Part shown: positions 8,999 through 17,780 of the stretch, piece by piece | Layout: every line of letters starts with the position of its first letter | Position numbering within the stretch: position 1 is the stretch's first letter | From: Herbiconiux daphne | GTDB lineage: Bacteria; Actinomycetota; Actinomycetes; Actinomycetales; Microbacteriaceae | DNA length: 64,000 bases | Direction: 5' to 3' | Assembly (NCBI RefSeq): GCF_024979295.1 | Contig: NZ_JANLCJ010000005.1 | Location: forward strand, 310,001 to 374,000 | Notes under the pieces: generated by a model | What the model was told of the DNA's origin: nothing | The model's input: only the letters and a program-made list of their open reading frames with translations | The model's database searches: none | Translations under genes and position numbers: made by a program

Positions 8999-9892
8999 CT
9001 AGAGAGTTGAGATCAGGTCGTGCAGCGTCTTTGTTGTGGGCGCTGATATCCCCGCGGTTTCGGCTTCCTCTAGCACGGCTCCGGTGAGGTATTGGTACTC
9101 AAGCGATCTACCATTCGCTCGGTCGAGCTGCATGGAGGTCGTCGCGCTGGGTGGAAGCCCATCGATCTTCCGCTGCATCAGCGAGATCTCATCCTCGTCG
9201 AACATCACGCCGCGCGCGCGCGCGACGTTGACGCCCTCGGTAAGCACTGTGGCGATGAGTTCACGGCCGGCGTCTTCTCGGGCCACCGACACCGGACGGC
9301 CCGTGAGGGCAGTCACTGAATTGAGGGCGGCATTCATGACTAACTTGCGCCAGGCGTATGTGTCGAAGTCCTGGTCCACACGGGCCGGAAAGTCTTCGGC
9401 GAACAGTGCTGCGAACTCGCTGGCAAGCTCTGTGTGCGGCAATACAAGCTGGTCTATCTGACGAACGGCTACTAGGTCTGGTGCAGTGCGCTCGGCCAAG
9501 ATATAGACGATCGCTGGAACCACCCGCGTGGCCGGGACCCAGGAAGAAACTCGGTCAGCGTGATTAATACCATTTTGTAGGACAGCGACCTTTGTGTTTG
9601 GGCCGACTAGCGCATCGAGCCAGTCGGACGCACCAGGGACGTCCTGTGCCTTCGTCGCCAGTACCACCCAATCAACTTCGCTTACGCTTTTCGGTGAGCT
9701 CGCGACGCGGGCACGCACTTGTTCACCGCCCTTCCCTCTGTCGATCAGCATCGAGTGATTGGTATTCCGCCGGCACAGCGTCACGCTGGCCACGCCTGTC
9801 ATCGCGTCGGCGATGACAGTACCAATGGCGCCAGCTCCAACTACCGCGACAGAAGGACGACGCAGCACAACAGAACTGCTTCCTGAGGTCAC
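8999..9892 (-). CDS. Ketopantoate reductase (ApbA/PanE)-like oxidoreductase
   Basis: 297 aa, two-domain ApbA/PanE fold. The NADP-binding motif GAGAIG sits near residue 18 and KAQDV carries the conserved Lys of the cofactor loop. QNGIN and the catalytic-Lys region AWRKLVMNAALNSVTAL (about residue 180) follow, with SLEYQYLTG in the C-terminal helical domain. It starts with GTG overlapping the stop of the upstream glycosyltransferase gene (GTGA), so the two are translationally coupled. That pairing makes a secondary-metabolite or glycolipid role as likely as pantothenate synthesis; true substrate unknown. Confidence 0.8.
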   Translation of the reverse strand: MTSGSSSVVLRRPSVAVVGAGAIGTVIADAMTGVASVTLCRRNTNHSMLIDRGKGGEQVRARVASSPKSVSEVDWVVLATKAQDVPGASDWLDALVGPNTKVAVLQNGINHADRVSSWVPATRVVPAIVYILAERTAPDLVAVRQIDQLVLPHTELASEFAALFAEDFPARVDQDFDTYAWRKLVMNAALNSVTALTGRPVSVAREDAGRELIATVLTEGVNVARARGVMFDEDEISLMQRKIDGLPPSATTSMQLDRANGRSLEYQYLTGAVLEEAETAGISAPTTKTLHDLISTL

Positions 9893-11022
9893 TTCGCGTT
9901 CCTTGCGATCTGGCGCTCTAGCTCTTCCAGGACGTCGGCTGCGGTGGGAGACATCGAGATTTCGTCAGCCAACTCTCCGGCTGCGGCCGTGAAACCAGCA
10001 TCCGACAAGACAGTCCTTAGTGCCGGACCGACCTCGGACGTCTGAGACACAACAACTGCGCACCCAGCCGCGGCGGCGCGTTGTGAATTGATGAATTGAT
10101 CGGCGCCCTGAGGGAAGATGACCATCGGCAGGCCGCGGCTCAGGGAAGCGAGAACGGTTCCCGCCCCGCCAGAAGTAACGACGATGTCGGCGTCTTCCAG
10201 GAGTTCTGCAAGAGGGGTGAAGCCCACGTACGTGACTTCGTCTTCAAATTCTCTCGGTCTGTCTACCAAACCTGTCGTCGCAACGACGTCAAACCTCGAC
10301 AGGTCGATCGATTCGATGATCGCTCGCAGCACCGAACTGTCGGAAAAAACGGTGCCGAGCGTAACCAACACCTTCGACTTCGCCGCGGAATGGCGGAATG
10401 GTGAGTCGAGTCTGGCCGGTGGGTTCCTGCGATGAGGTTCGGGGCGAAGAGGCAAGTGATGAACCGTCGGAGTCCAACTAGGGAGCTGTAGGGAGCGAGG
10501 ACTCGGATCGATGTAATTGGTAGGCGCGGTCGGGACAATCCGACGCTTGTCGTACTGTGCGGCAGCCAAAGCGAACATTGGTGCTGTGAATGCTTCCGGC
10601 ACTGCTGGACCGAATGCCAGCACACTCCATGGCACGCTCAATGCTGAGGCAATCATGGGTCCGACGAAGTCTGTGGCCTCGGCGATGACAATATCCGGCA
10701 CCCATGTCCGTGCGGCCGATAGCGCCTCATCAAAGGTTAGATCTACGCGGCTTCCCGCGAAGAAGTCAGCGACAGTCTCGGGCCTTGGATCGATGGCGGG
10801 GTTGGAGCCGCTAAATCGGAGTGCGACCTCCTCAAAGATGCGATCCGGCATCGGTCCGGCGGCAAGGATCCTCACCCCCGGCAGTTCGGGCGCGATGAGA
10901 TCACCGATCCCACCGCTCGTTAGAAGGCGAACATCATGACCAGCGCGAAGCGCTGCGGCAGCTAAAGGGGCAAGGGGCAGGAGGTGGCCGAACGCGGGCA
11001 CACCACTCAAAAGAATGCGCAT
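9889..11022 (-). CDS. Glycosyltransferase, GT1/MGT type (GT-B fold)
   Basis: 377 aa. The N-terminal acceptor domain begins PAFGHLLPLAPLAAAALRAGHDV, the hallmark of macrolide/UDP glycosyltransferases (His near 12 is the usual catalytic base). The C-terminal donor domain has VLVTLGTVFSD, YVGFTPLAELLEDADIVVTSGGAGTVLASLSRGLPMVIFPQGADQ, matching the sugar-nucleotide-binding signature. It transfers a sugar to a small-molecule acceptor in the cytoplasm; both partners unknown. ATG 11022 sits only a few bases from the inferred transcription start, so the mRNA may be leaderless. First gene of a two-gene operon. Confidence 0.85.
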   Translation of the reverse strand: MRILLSGVPAFGHLLPLAPLAAAALRAGHDVRLLTSGGIGDLIAPELPGVRILAAGPMPDRIFEEVALRFSGSNPAIDPRPETVADFFAGSRVDLTFDEALSAARTWVPDIVIAEATDFVGPMIASALSVPWSVLAFGPAVPEAFTAPMFALAAAQYDKRRIVPTAPTNYIDPSPRSLQLPSWTPTVHHLPLRPEPHRRNPPARLDSPFRHSAAKSKVLVTLGTVFSDSSVLRAIIESIDLSRFDVVATTGLVDRPREFEDEVTYVGFTPLAELLEDADIVVTSGGAGTVLASLSRGLPMVIFPQGADQFINSQRAAAAGCAVVVSQTSEVGPALRTVLSDAGFTAAAGELADEISMSPTAADVLEELERQIARNAK

Positions 11023-11028
11023 ATATTG

Positions 11029-11058
11029 ACACTAATCACATCAGTGTGAAATGGTCAA
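11029..11058 (-). promoter_or_regulatory. Promoter with overlapping operator for the glycosyltransferase operon
   Basis: On the minus strand TTGACC (11053-11058) is a good -35, and TAGTGT about 18 bp later is a weak -10. The dyad ACACTAAT-CAC-ATCAGTGT (11029-11047) covers the spacer and -10, as expected for a repressor site. The nearby TetR (8362-8970) is one candidate binder; unproven. Confidence 0.5.
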
Positions 11059-11193
11059 TTTGAGCTGGAACGGTTCCGATCACGTCCGCATTGAGTTGCT
11101 CCCCCAACTTGGTGGTGCAGTCAACGACGCAGCAACGCGTTCTGGCACGATGCGCCGCGGGGCGCTCAACCCGTGAATCTTGATTGGAGCATC

Positions 11194-11733
11194 ATGAACG
11201 CAACGCACGTAATTTATCGCCTCGGCAGCGATGATGCGGAAGACCGCCAGCAAATGAACGCCATTACGAACATGGTGAATGATGTTTTTTCGATCGAGGA
11301 TGAGGGCATGTGGCGGCCCGGCCACACTCGCACCTCTGTCGACCGGATTGTGCAAATGGCCAAGTCGGGCGAACTCGTAGTAGCTGAACTGGACGGGGAG
11401 CTAGTAGGGGTCATACGTGTCCAAAGGATTGACGACCGGACCGCATACTCCAGCATGCTTGTCACCCACCCCGATCACCGCGGTCAAGGACTCGCTCGTC
11501 AACTCCGCCAGTATGTCTTCGACTATCTGCGAAGGCTGGGTATCACTACACTTCGCATTGACAACATCGCTCCGCGCTACATCGACCGCAAGGCCACGGA
11601 GTTCATGACTGACTGGAATGAGCGTGCCGGCTACGTGGTCGTGGGTCGAGTGCCGGTCGAGGAGGTTCATCCTGAGGTAGCGCCAATGCTCCTCGTGCCC
11701 TGTGATTTCATCCAGTACGAACGTGTGCTCTAA
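11194..11733 (+). CDS. GNAT family N-acetyltransferase
   Basis: 179 aa. Strands GELVVAELDGELVGVIRV lead into motif A SMLVTHPDHRGQGLARQLRQYVFDYL (acetyl-CoA pyrophosphate loop HRGQGLA). ATG 11194 is chosen because a GGAG Shine-Dalgarno lies 5 nt upstream; an in-frame GTG at 11173 has none. It is divergent from the glycosyltransferase operon with about 170 bp between. Acceptor unknown. Confidence 0.8.
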   Translation: MNATHVIYRLGSDDAEDRQQMNAITNMVNDVFSIEDEGMWRPGHTRTSVDRIVQMAKSGELVVAELDGELVGVIRVQRIDDRTAYSSMLVTHPDHRGQGLARQLRQYVFDYLRRLGITTLRIDNIAPRYIDRKATEFMTDWNERAGYVVVGRVPVEEVHPEVAPMLLVPCDFIQYERVL

Positions 11734-11971
11734 GCCATATTCCCCGCGGTTCTGGGTCACTGCCCACTATGGGAGCAGGTATAACGTCCTGGGACCTCAC
11801 TGCGGTTCGCTTATTGACGTTGGAGAGCATCAGCAGGTCGCGTGACGTGCGCCCGGAGCTAAGCGCGACTCGACGATGAGGTCAATCCGTCGATCGAAGG
11901 CTGCATGCCAGCGTTCAGTAACGTTACTTCGCGAATGATCGCTACGCCTACCACTGGTGATGCGGTTGAAA

Positions 11972-12712
11972 CTACGGAGTCGGAGGCGCCCAAGGCGACT
12001 CTGGCAAATAGTGTGTCCTTGGCGCCAGGTCGCGTAAGAGTCGGTACCCTTCACTACTACCCAATTCGGTGGCGTCGCCATAGGGTACGAGGCGATCCTC
12101 GAGACCCCGCTGATGCGTGGCCGTCATGACAAGAGGGAATCCGGCATCTGTCGATCCAAAAGCCCGAGAGCGGTACAAAATGCCGTCCGCGTGAGGAGCA
12201 TTGGTGCGCACCCATCTCGCCCAAGCTCGCGTCTTTGTAAAGTCGTTGCCTTCCAACACTCGTTGATCAGCAAAGTAAAAATCTCGGCAAGCGGGGCGCG
12301 TCGTGAAGTCGACCAATTCGATCGCTTCGCTGAGCTCAAAATAGGCGACCGACAAATCAACGACGTCTGCGCGCCGTAGAACCCTCATACTCCTCGCCGG
12401 GTCTAGCGCCATAATTCGAAAGTCGATCGTCTCAAGAACTACGACTTCTTCGCTTCCAAGAAATTGAGACAAGTAGAGGGCATCGAACGGAAACGACTTG
12501 GTTCCGTGATAGCGGCCACGGGACGAAGGTAGATCGGGGTCTATGACATTCGGGTTGTAGGTACGAGCTGAGTACCCCCCGGAAGCCGCGCGTACGTGAT
12601 CGAAGATACGGGCGACCAAGCTGCCAGCCTCAATCCGCTGCACATTAGAAGCGTTCGGGTAATGAGTGCTATCGGGAATCGGGCGCTCATCATTGGTGAC
12701 GGGCAGCGGCAT
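11972..12712 (-). CDS. RES-domain protein (putative NAD+-degrading toxin)
   Basis: 246 aa. A RES-type core is visible: Arg in LVARIF (about 35), GRYHGTKSFPFDALYLSQ (66-83) at the NAD-pocket position, acidic residues in GSEEVVVLE (about 88), and the C-terminal WARWVRTNAPHADGILYRSR with Ser about 182. RES toxins (for example MbcT) destroy NAD+ and normally pair with a Xre antitoxin. Here the partner upstream is a protein-kinase-like gene 35 bp away on the same strand, and no Xre gene is present. Extra N-terminal (about 30 aa) and C-terminal segments lie outside the RES core. The domain call is good; NADase activity is inference. Confidence 0.7.
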   Translation of the reverse strand: MPLPVTNDERPIPDSTHYPNASNVQRIEAGSLVARIFDHVRAASGGYSARTYNPNVIDPDLPSSRGRYHGTKSFPFDALYLSQFLGSEEVVVLETIDFRIMALDPARSMRVLRRADVVDLSVAYFELSEAIELVDFTTRPACRDFYFADQRVLEGNDFTKTRAWARWVRTNAPHADGILYRSRAFGSTDAGFPLVMTATHQRGLEDRLVPYGDATELGSSEGYRLLRDLAPRTHYLPESPWAPPTP

Positions 12713-12747
12713 GAACGGTCCCAGGTCCTAATTGATAAAGCTGCAGC

Positions 12748-14340
12748 TCAGCTCTGCGGGGCTATGGCTGACTTAATAATCGCGTCGCCGTTCTCAACCC
12801 ACAGAAAGTCCCTCGGGCAATTTCCTCCAAGGCGATTTAGGGGCTGAACCCAGAAAGCCAGGGTCGACCAGTCATCGGCGTCGCTTCCGACCGAGGCAAC
12901 TCGGGCATCGTGCACGTCGCGGATTATCGGCGATGGCAAACCACTGGCGCTGTCGAACTGGAACACCGGGTACAACCAACGATCATGATCAGGCACAGCA
13001 AGCAACCAACCCCACCGACGCATCACTACAACGTCGACGTCACGGATCTCAGAACCGAGCACTTGCGACAGACGCTGGGCAACGTCGTGCGTATAGATGA
13101 AGTCGTTCCGACCAAGAATCTCGTCCCGCAGGATGGCCGATAGTTCGACGTACTGTTCGTACTCTTGTATCAACCCTGGGGTGTAACTCGCTAAGGCCTC
13201 CGGTGAGGTTAGTCGGTCATCGTGATCTGGGCCAATGCCGAACCCAAAGAAGTCTCGGTGGATTTTGTTCTTCCACCGATCGTCTATGGATGCTGGCAGT
13301 TCGGAAGACGACACGGAGGTTAGTCCGTCTTCGTGAGGCCTAACGGGTGATTCATAACCCCGAGTGTGAGCGATTCTCATCTCCTTGTCAAGTAGTCGCC
13401 AGGTGAGAAGGCTACGTGACGTGAACTCGTTGAGGTGGAGCAAAGTCTCGGGGCTTGCAAGGGCGTCTGCTCGGACCGCCTTCGCGACGGCGTTCGTGAC
13501 ACGAATACTTGAGTTTGCGGTTTTCAGCGCACGGCACGCACTATTGAAGCCATCGAGAAACGGATCCACGGATGTTTCAGCTGCCATGAGGCCGCTTTCG
13601 AACGCCTTCTGGAGTTCGGCGGCCTTTGGGCGTTCGTCGGGATCGGCGGCCACGCTCGCATCAAATAGCCATGAAATCTGACTTTCGAGCCGGCTGATGT
13701 GGCCGATGCCTCCGGCGTCACGGAATGGCCGCAGAATCGCTCGAGCGAATCGGAGGAATGAGTAAACGTCTCCTGCTGACGTGCCTCTCGAGCGAGCATC
13801 GCCGCGCAACTCAGGGGCTACGTAGTCACGTGCGGTTGCGTCAAGCTCCTCGAATCGCACCCGCACTCCTGGGTCGATAAGTTCTGCTTTGTCACCGATC
13901 ACCCGCACGTTCTCCGGACGTACATCTCCATGTATACGATTATCCGAATGACGCTCAACAAGCCCGGCAAGTACGTCGAGGATCCACCCTCGGGCTTGGT
14001 CATATGACACGCTCTTGAGCACGCCGGTGCCGCTCATTAATGTGACGAACGCTCGGACCGTGACGAGCTTTTCGCCGATCCGGAGGGCGGTTTGATCTGC
14101 GAAGTGTGCCTCATTCTTCGACACCGTAGAGTCCTCGTCGAGGACCTCATCGAGCGAGTACTCGTGCAAGACGTGCGTTGAATTCGTCTTCATTGACGCC
14201 AGTTCCTTCGTCACGAAGATTGCGCGTCCAGACGGCTTGAGATGAAGGTCGACAGGCGATCCAGCCAAGCGGTAATTCTCGCCAGTCTGCTTATTGACGG
14301 CAGCTAGAAGCTCCTTGGTGTGCTCTACTTCTATTGCCAA
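12748..14340 (-). CDS. Protein-kinase-like protein with HGD/DPG catalytic motifs
   Basis: 530 aa. The middle of a kinase fold is clear: HGDVRPENVRV (HGD about 137-139, Asn 144) as catalytic loop, ELIDPGV (Asp 156, Pro instead of Phe in DFG), VAPE (174-177) and GDVYSF (190-195). The N-lobe has no clear glycine loop; Lys in FVTKELA (about 45) may be the nucleotide-contacting lysine. The ~260 C-terminal residues are unrecognised. The key Asp/Asn/Asp are retained, so it may be active. TTG 14340 is the likely start. It is upstream of the RES gene; I infer a sensor or antitoxin-like partner. Confidence 0.65.
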   Translation of the reverse strand: MAIEVEHTKELLAAVNKQTGENYRLAGSPVDLHLKPSGRAIFVTKELASMKTNSTHVLHEYSLDEVLDEDSTVSKNEAHFADQTALRIGEKLVTVRAFVTLMSGTGVLKSVSYDQARGWILDVLAGLVERHSDNRIHGDVRPENVRVIGDKAELIDPGVRVRFEELDATARDYVAPELRGDARSRGTSAGDVYSFLRFARAILRPFRDAGGIGHISRLESQISWLFDASVAADPDERPKAAELQKAFESGLMAAETSVDPFLDGFNSACRALKTANSSIRVTNAVAKAVRADALASPETLLHLNEFTSRSLLTWRLLDKEMRIAHTRGYESPVRPHEDGLTSVSSSELPASIDDRWKNKIHRDFFGFGIGPDHDDRLTSPEALASYTPGLIQEYEQYVELSAILRDEILGRNDFIYTHDVAQRLSQVLGSEIRDVDVVVMRRWGWLLAVPDHDRWLYPVFQFDSASGLPSPIIRDVHDARVASVGSDADDWSTLAFWVQPLNRLGGNCPRDFLWVENGDAIIKSAIAPQS

Positions 14341-14772
14341 GGTCGTCCGATCATGTGACGTTGCCCCCGATAACGCACGTAGATTTTGGATGGCCGCACT
14401 GCAACGCGGGTCACTTACTAGCGAGTGTAAGTCACCTTAGGGTATCAAGCAGACAAGCGCACGCCTGAGTTTCAGGCATCGATCCGTTACTGCACCTTCG
14501 ATGGGACTGCGCCGATATGGGCGGGCTAATGGCCTCTACTTCACGGCTCGCGGTCTCTGCGCCGGACTCTTGTCAGATGCGGGGGTGTCCATCAGTCCAG
14601 TCGCCGACGCGCCATTGACCCTCCGGGGATACAGGCGCCGCAACTGACGCACCTCATCGCCCACGGCTTCGTCGCGGCATTCCGGCGGGGCTCTCGCCTG
14701 AGGACATCGCGCAGGTGCGCGAAACAAGTCTCTATTGACAAATTGTCAGCATAAGCGCATAGTCCGAGGTCT
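14341..14772. other. Intergenic region, 432 bp, possible gene remnant
   Basis: No intact gene. On the plus strand about 14626-14739 reads as a plausible C-terminal fragment ending LSPEDIAQVRETSLY before a stop, bounded upstream by an in-frame TGA. It may be the relic of a lost gene, but chance is not excluded. The right end holds the promoter described separately. Confidence 0.3.
14735..14763 (+). promoter_or_regulatory. Strong promoter with dyad for the zinc-ribbon gene
   Basis: TTGACA (14735-14740), a 17-bp spacer and CATAGT (14758-14763) form a near-consensus housekeeping promoter. The perfect inverted repeat TGACAA-A-TTGTCA (14736-14748) overlaps the -35. The start codon at 14773 is at or a few bases after the predicted transcription start. 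Confidence 0.6.
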
Positions 14773-15012
14773 ATGACAGAGAAAGTTGCGTATGAAGCAA
14801 ACAACGAGGAGGCGTGGGTCTGCCTCTGCGGAAATACACCGTCAGGGGCGGGCTTCTATCCAATTGGTGAGGGAAATGCGGAGGTTGAACCGGTTGAGTC
14901 GGAGTGGGTCATGGGTCATTATTTTTGCGGTCAGTGCGGTCGCGTTATCGACCCGGACACGCTGCGTGTCGTTCGCCGACTGCTCGTTAGCGGCATTATT
15001 CGACTGACTTAG
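14773..15012 (+). CDS. Small zinc-ribbon protein
   Basis: 79 aa. Two cysteine clusters, CLCGN (about 17-21) and CGQCGRV (about 52-58), would form a four-Cys zinc ribbon separated by about 30 residues with an acidic linker. The rest has no family signature. It has its own near-consensus promoter and stands between the kinase/RES pair (divergent) and the first SIR2-like gene (convergent). It may be a small nucleic-acid-binding or sensor protein; function unknown. Confidence 0.55.
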   Translation: MTEKVAYEANNEEAWVCLCGNTPSGAGFYPIGEGNAEVEPVESEWVMGHYFCGQCGRVIDPDTLRVVRRLLVSGIIRLT

Positions 15013-15191
15013 ATCGGTTCCCGAAGACGGTCCCTCTAATCTCGTTCTCGCAGGCGGAACCTGCGAGCGATCGCCTCATTTTGCTGCGCTACTCTCAGCG
15101 TGTAATGAACAAGGTCCCTGGACTCCTGCTACCTACAAGATAATTCGACGGCAGTCTCTAGGCGTGCATGATATGTGATGCCGCCTGCGCT

Positions 15192-16988
15192 TCACCGGCT
15201 GCGGCTGTAGGAGCGGAGCAACTCCCTGTGTGCTTCTAGTACCTTCTCGAGCCCATCTGGTCCTCCGAGGTATTCCGGCCACGGCCAGTCGGCGCGTCGC
15301 GACGCCTCGCGAACAAACGTGATCTCCGCGAGTGGTTTTCTATCACTCGCAAACGACCACCCGCGCTCGCCGACGTACTCGCCGTCTGCGGGGGAGTAAC
15401 CGTATCCATCGATGGCCAACTGCGACTGGATAAGTCCGATCCGATACTCGTAGCCGTGGAATGCAGCTACGAAGTCAGCATCGAGGCGGATGAAGTCGGC
15501 GAAGAACACTCGAAGATCAGTCAGCAAGAGATGACTGATCGGGTAGACCCATCGCGTGTCTCCCCAGCGTGGCATGACTTTAATGAGCCCGCTCGCGAAG
15601 ACATGATTCGCGTGCAAGAGTTGCGCCGAAGGCACGGCCTCTCCGTGTCCCATTTGGGTGCGACCTTCGATGGTGGTCGCAGCACGAATGAACAGAGACT
15701 CGCGACCACGAGCTGCTGCTGCAACGCCCATTGTGGCAAGAGCAAGGTGGGCCGGAATAAGGCGGGCAGCAGCTACAACCTGCGTGGCGGAATTCACTGG
15801 CGTCGTGCCCGCGTCGACCAGTCGCTGCAGGACATCTAACCAGAGCTGATCGTGCGTGCCGTCGGTATCGTGCCACAGCCCAGTGATCAGAAGCGGCAGC
15901 AGGGACCCAGCGGACGCTAGGTGACGTTCGTACAATGACTCCATGAACGCTTCGTTTACCTCCTGCCCGGCACTGAGAGGTTCGGCGCGGATTGCGTCGG
16001 CGACACGGTCAGCTGCACCCATCACGAGGTCATAAAGCTCAATGCGGCGCGTCGGGTCGAGCAAGGAGCGCTTGAGGCGCGAAATGGCCATCGCGGTCGT
16101 CAGCGGGGATTCGCTCAGGCCCTGAAGTGCTTCGATACTGGCGGCGAGATCCGTGAAGAGTTCGTCGGCACCCTCGAACTGGAGAACTCGACCGTCGCGA
16201 TTGACAAGAAGGCGGCTGGCAGATTCGCCTCGACTACTGCGACTGTCCCAGTAGAGCGGGTAACGGCGCGAGGCAGCTTCCAACGCGGTCACGAGGGCCG
16301 TGTCCCACTCTGCCGACCAGCCGCTGATGATCAGACCGTAGTCACTGAACACTTGGTGAAGCAGCGCATTCCATTGTTCGGGGTATGACTCGAGCTCGGT
16401 GGGCGTGTTCTTGCTTCCGAGGTCCTTATAGTCACCGTGCAGTTTGATGACTGTTGCCGACGCGTGCGTCAGCGGCGCCATCCCGTTGACCGCTTCCGGC
16501 CGGCTTATGACCTGCGGGGCCACCCCTACAGACTCCAGCGCCTGCTCCATAAGACGGTCGAAGTTTGTGGTGACGATGACCTTGACGTGGCCCTGTTTCA
16601 CGAGCTGCGCGATAGCGAGGTGCGCTTTGCTCGGCAACTTCGTTCCGCGCTCGCGGTCTTCGCTGGTTGGTTCGAAGTACGACGCGAGAAGTCCTTGGCG
16701 TGCGGCGGCGGTTGGGGCGAGTTGCTCGAGGAGTGATGAGTAGCCCAGTTCGCCTTCCCCGTGTTCGCTCCACCACGCTTCGGGCTCCTCCACCGCCAAA
16801 CGGTGAGACTCCACGTCACCAGGAGCGTCCGCGACGGCAATTTGCCGCACGAGGTCGCGTACCACTCCCCAGCCCGTAGGAATGCCCGCCCCCGTCGAGG
16901 TCCCGGACCCGAGTAGTACTGCGTAAACGCCCGGCTGCGACTGCATTGAGATCGCAAGCATCGTGGATACAGGTAGACCATTTCCCAT
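15192..16988 (-). CDS. SIR2-like domain protein (candidate NAD+-consuming defence effector)
   Basis: 598 aa. The SIR2-like core is clear: GSGTSTGAGIPTG (27-39) for the NAD phosphate loop, VIVTTNFDRL (137-146) in place of the usual QN.D motif, and VIKLHGDY with the catalytic His about 184. About 300 further residues form an unassigned C-terminal domain. Defence SIR2 proteins (Thoeris ThsA, DSR, SIR2-pAgo partners) deplete NAD+ on phage sensing. ATG 16988 is chosen because AGGGAGG lies 6 nt upstream; a longer frame to 17210 overlaps the GIY-YIG gene. That gene precedes it on the same strand, 103 bp away. Confidence 0.8.
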   Translation of the reverse strand: MGNGLPVSTMLAISMQSQPGVYAVLLGSGTSTGAGIPTGWGVVRDLVRQIAVADAPGDVESHRLAVEEPEAWWSEHGEGELGYSSLLEQLAPTAAARQGLLASYFEPTSEDRERGTKLPSKAHLAIAQLVKQGHVKVIVTTNFDRLMEQALESVGVAPQVISRPEAVNGMAPLTHASATVIKLHGDYKDLGSKNTPTELESYPEQWNALLHQVFSDYGLIISGWSAEWDTALVTALEAASRRYPLYWDSRSSRGESASRLLVNRDGRVLQFEGADELFTDLAASIEALQGLSESPLTTAMAISRLKRSLLDPTRRIELYDLVMGAADRVADAIRAEPLSAGQEVNEAFMESLYERHLASAGSLLPLLITGLWHDTDGTHDQLWLDVLQRLVDAGTTPVNSATQVVAAARLIPAHLALATMGVAAAARGRESLFIRAATTIEGRTQMGHGEAVPSAQLLHANHVFASGLIKVMPRWGDTRWVYPISHLLLTDLRVFFADFIRLDADFVAAFHGYEYRIGLIQSQLAIDGYGYSPADGEYVGERGWSFASDRKPLAEITFVREASRRADWPWPEYLGGPDGLEKVLEAHRELLRSYSRSR

Positions 16989-17091
16989 GCCGTTCCTCCC
17001 TGTCGCAAGCCTCGCATACGCCTCCGACACGACAGCGACGGCCGGCTGGCAACAAAGAGATTCGCCAGTCGCTGGCTTTCCGGAGAGCACC

Positions 17092-17565
17092 TCAAGCGGG
17101 AAGGGGCAATCGACCTTCGTCCTCACGACGATCGCACCAATGCTCATTGCTCGACTGCTTGTGCTCAGGCGACTGATTTGTGCGGCAGCCATAGTTTCGA
17201 TAAAGCCCATGCTGGCGAGTCGCGAGCGCGTCTTTGAAGTGGCTCTCTGCAGCGTTGATGTCTCGCGTCGGCGTTGCCGGGTCGAAGACGCGCAGCAGCG
17301 AGAACCGGAAACTCGACGGGTCGAGACCGCGCAGGTCGACGTTGCCGCCGTGCCCGTTGGTGGCGTAGAGGCTCCAGCGCTGCCGAATGCTCTCTTCCCC
17401 GTCTGCCTTGCCGACGTACTGCTTGCCGTCCCGCGTATCCGTTAAGAGGTAGATCCCAAAGACCGACGAGAGTGCCGTGCGCCACGAGGCGTATCGGAGC
17501 TCGCGCATCACTGCCTGCAGTTCGACGTGGCTGAGGACCAGACGGTCGAAGCCCGGGAACGGCAT
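17092..17565 (-). CDS. GIY-YIG nuclease domain protein, possibly 5'-truncated
   Basis: 157 aa. The domain starts at about residue 37 with GIYLLTDTRDGKQYVGKADG, then RQRWSLYATNGHGGN, and LRVF...AAESHFKDALATRQHGLYRN carries the metal-ligand Glu. Relatives I recall carry a long N-terminal domain before the RLVLSHVEL segment; here only about 30 residues precede it. The frame is closed by a TGA some 45 nt further upstream, and ATG 17565 lacks a Shine-Dalgarno, so the gene may be a C-terminal remnant. The ~30 residues after LYRN are untypical. It is divergent from the second SIR2-like gene (17781). Confidence 0.6.
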   Translation of the reverse strand: MPFPGFDRLVLSHVELQAVMRELRYASWRTALSSVFGIYLLTDTRDGKQYVGKADGEESIRQRWSLYATNGHGGNVDLRGLDPSSFRFSLLRVFDPATPTRDINAAESHFKDALATRQHGLYRNYGCRTNQSPEHKQSSNEHWCDRREDEGRLPLPA

Positions 17566-17780
17566 GCCCGAGCGGTCACAGTCGATGCAGCGCGGCGCGA
17601 CAGATCATCGTATGGGTGAACCCGGATCAGAGTCGTTCGACCGCTTGGCTTTGGAGGGGAGCCATAGAGCCGCGTTGAGTTCGCTTCCCGCTCCGTTAGA
17701 GATCGTCTGCCGGGTCGTAGGCGCATCGTCCGCGTTCACTCGAAACGTCAGACCAAACGACCCAGCGCCATGATTGAGTC

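Noticed and set aside
14626..14739. Coding-like fragment ending LSPEDIAQVRETSLY
   Set aside because: No start, in-frame stop upstream and too short to identify; may be chance.
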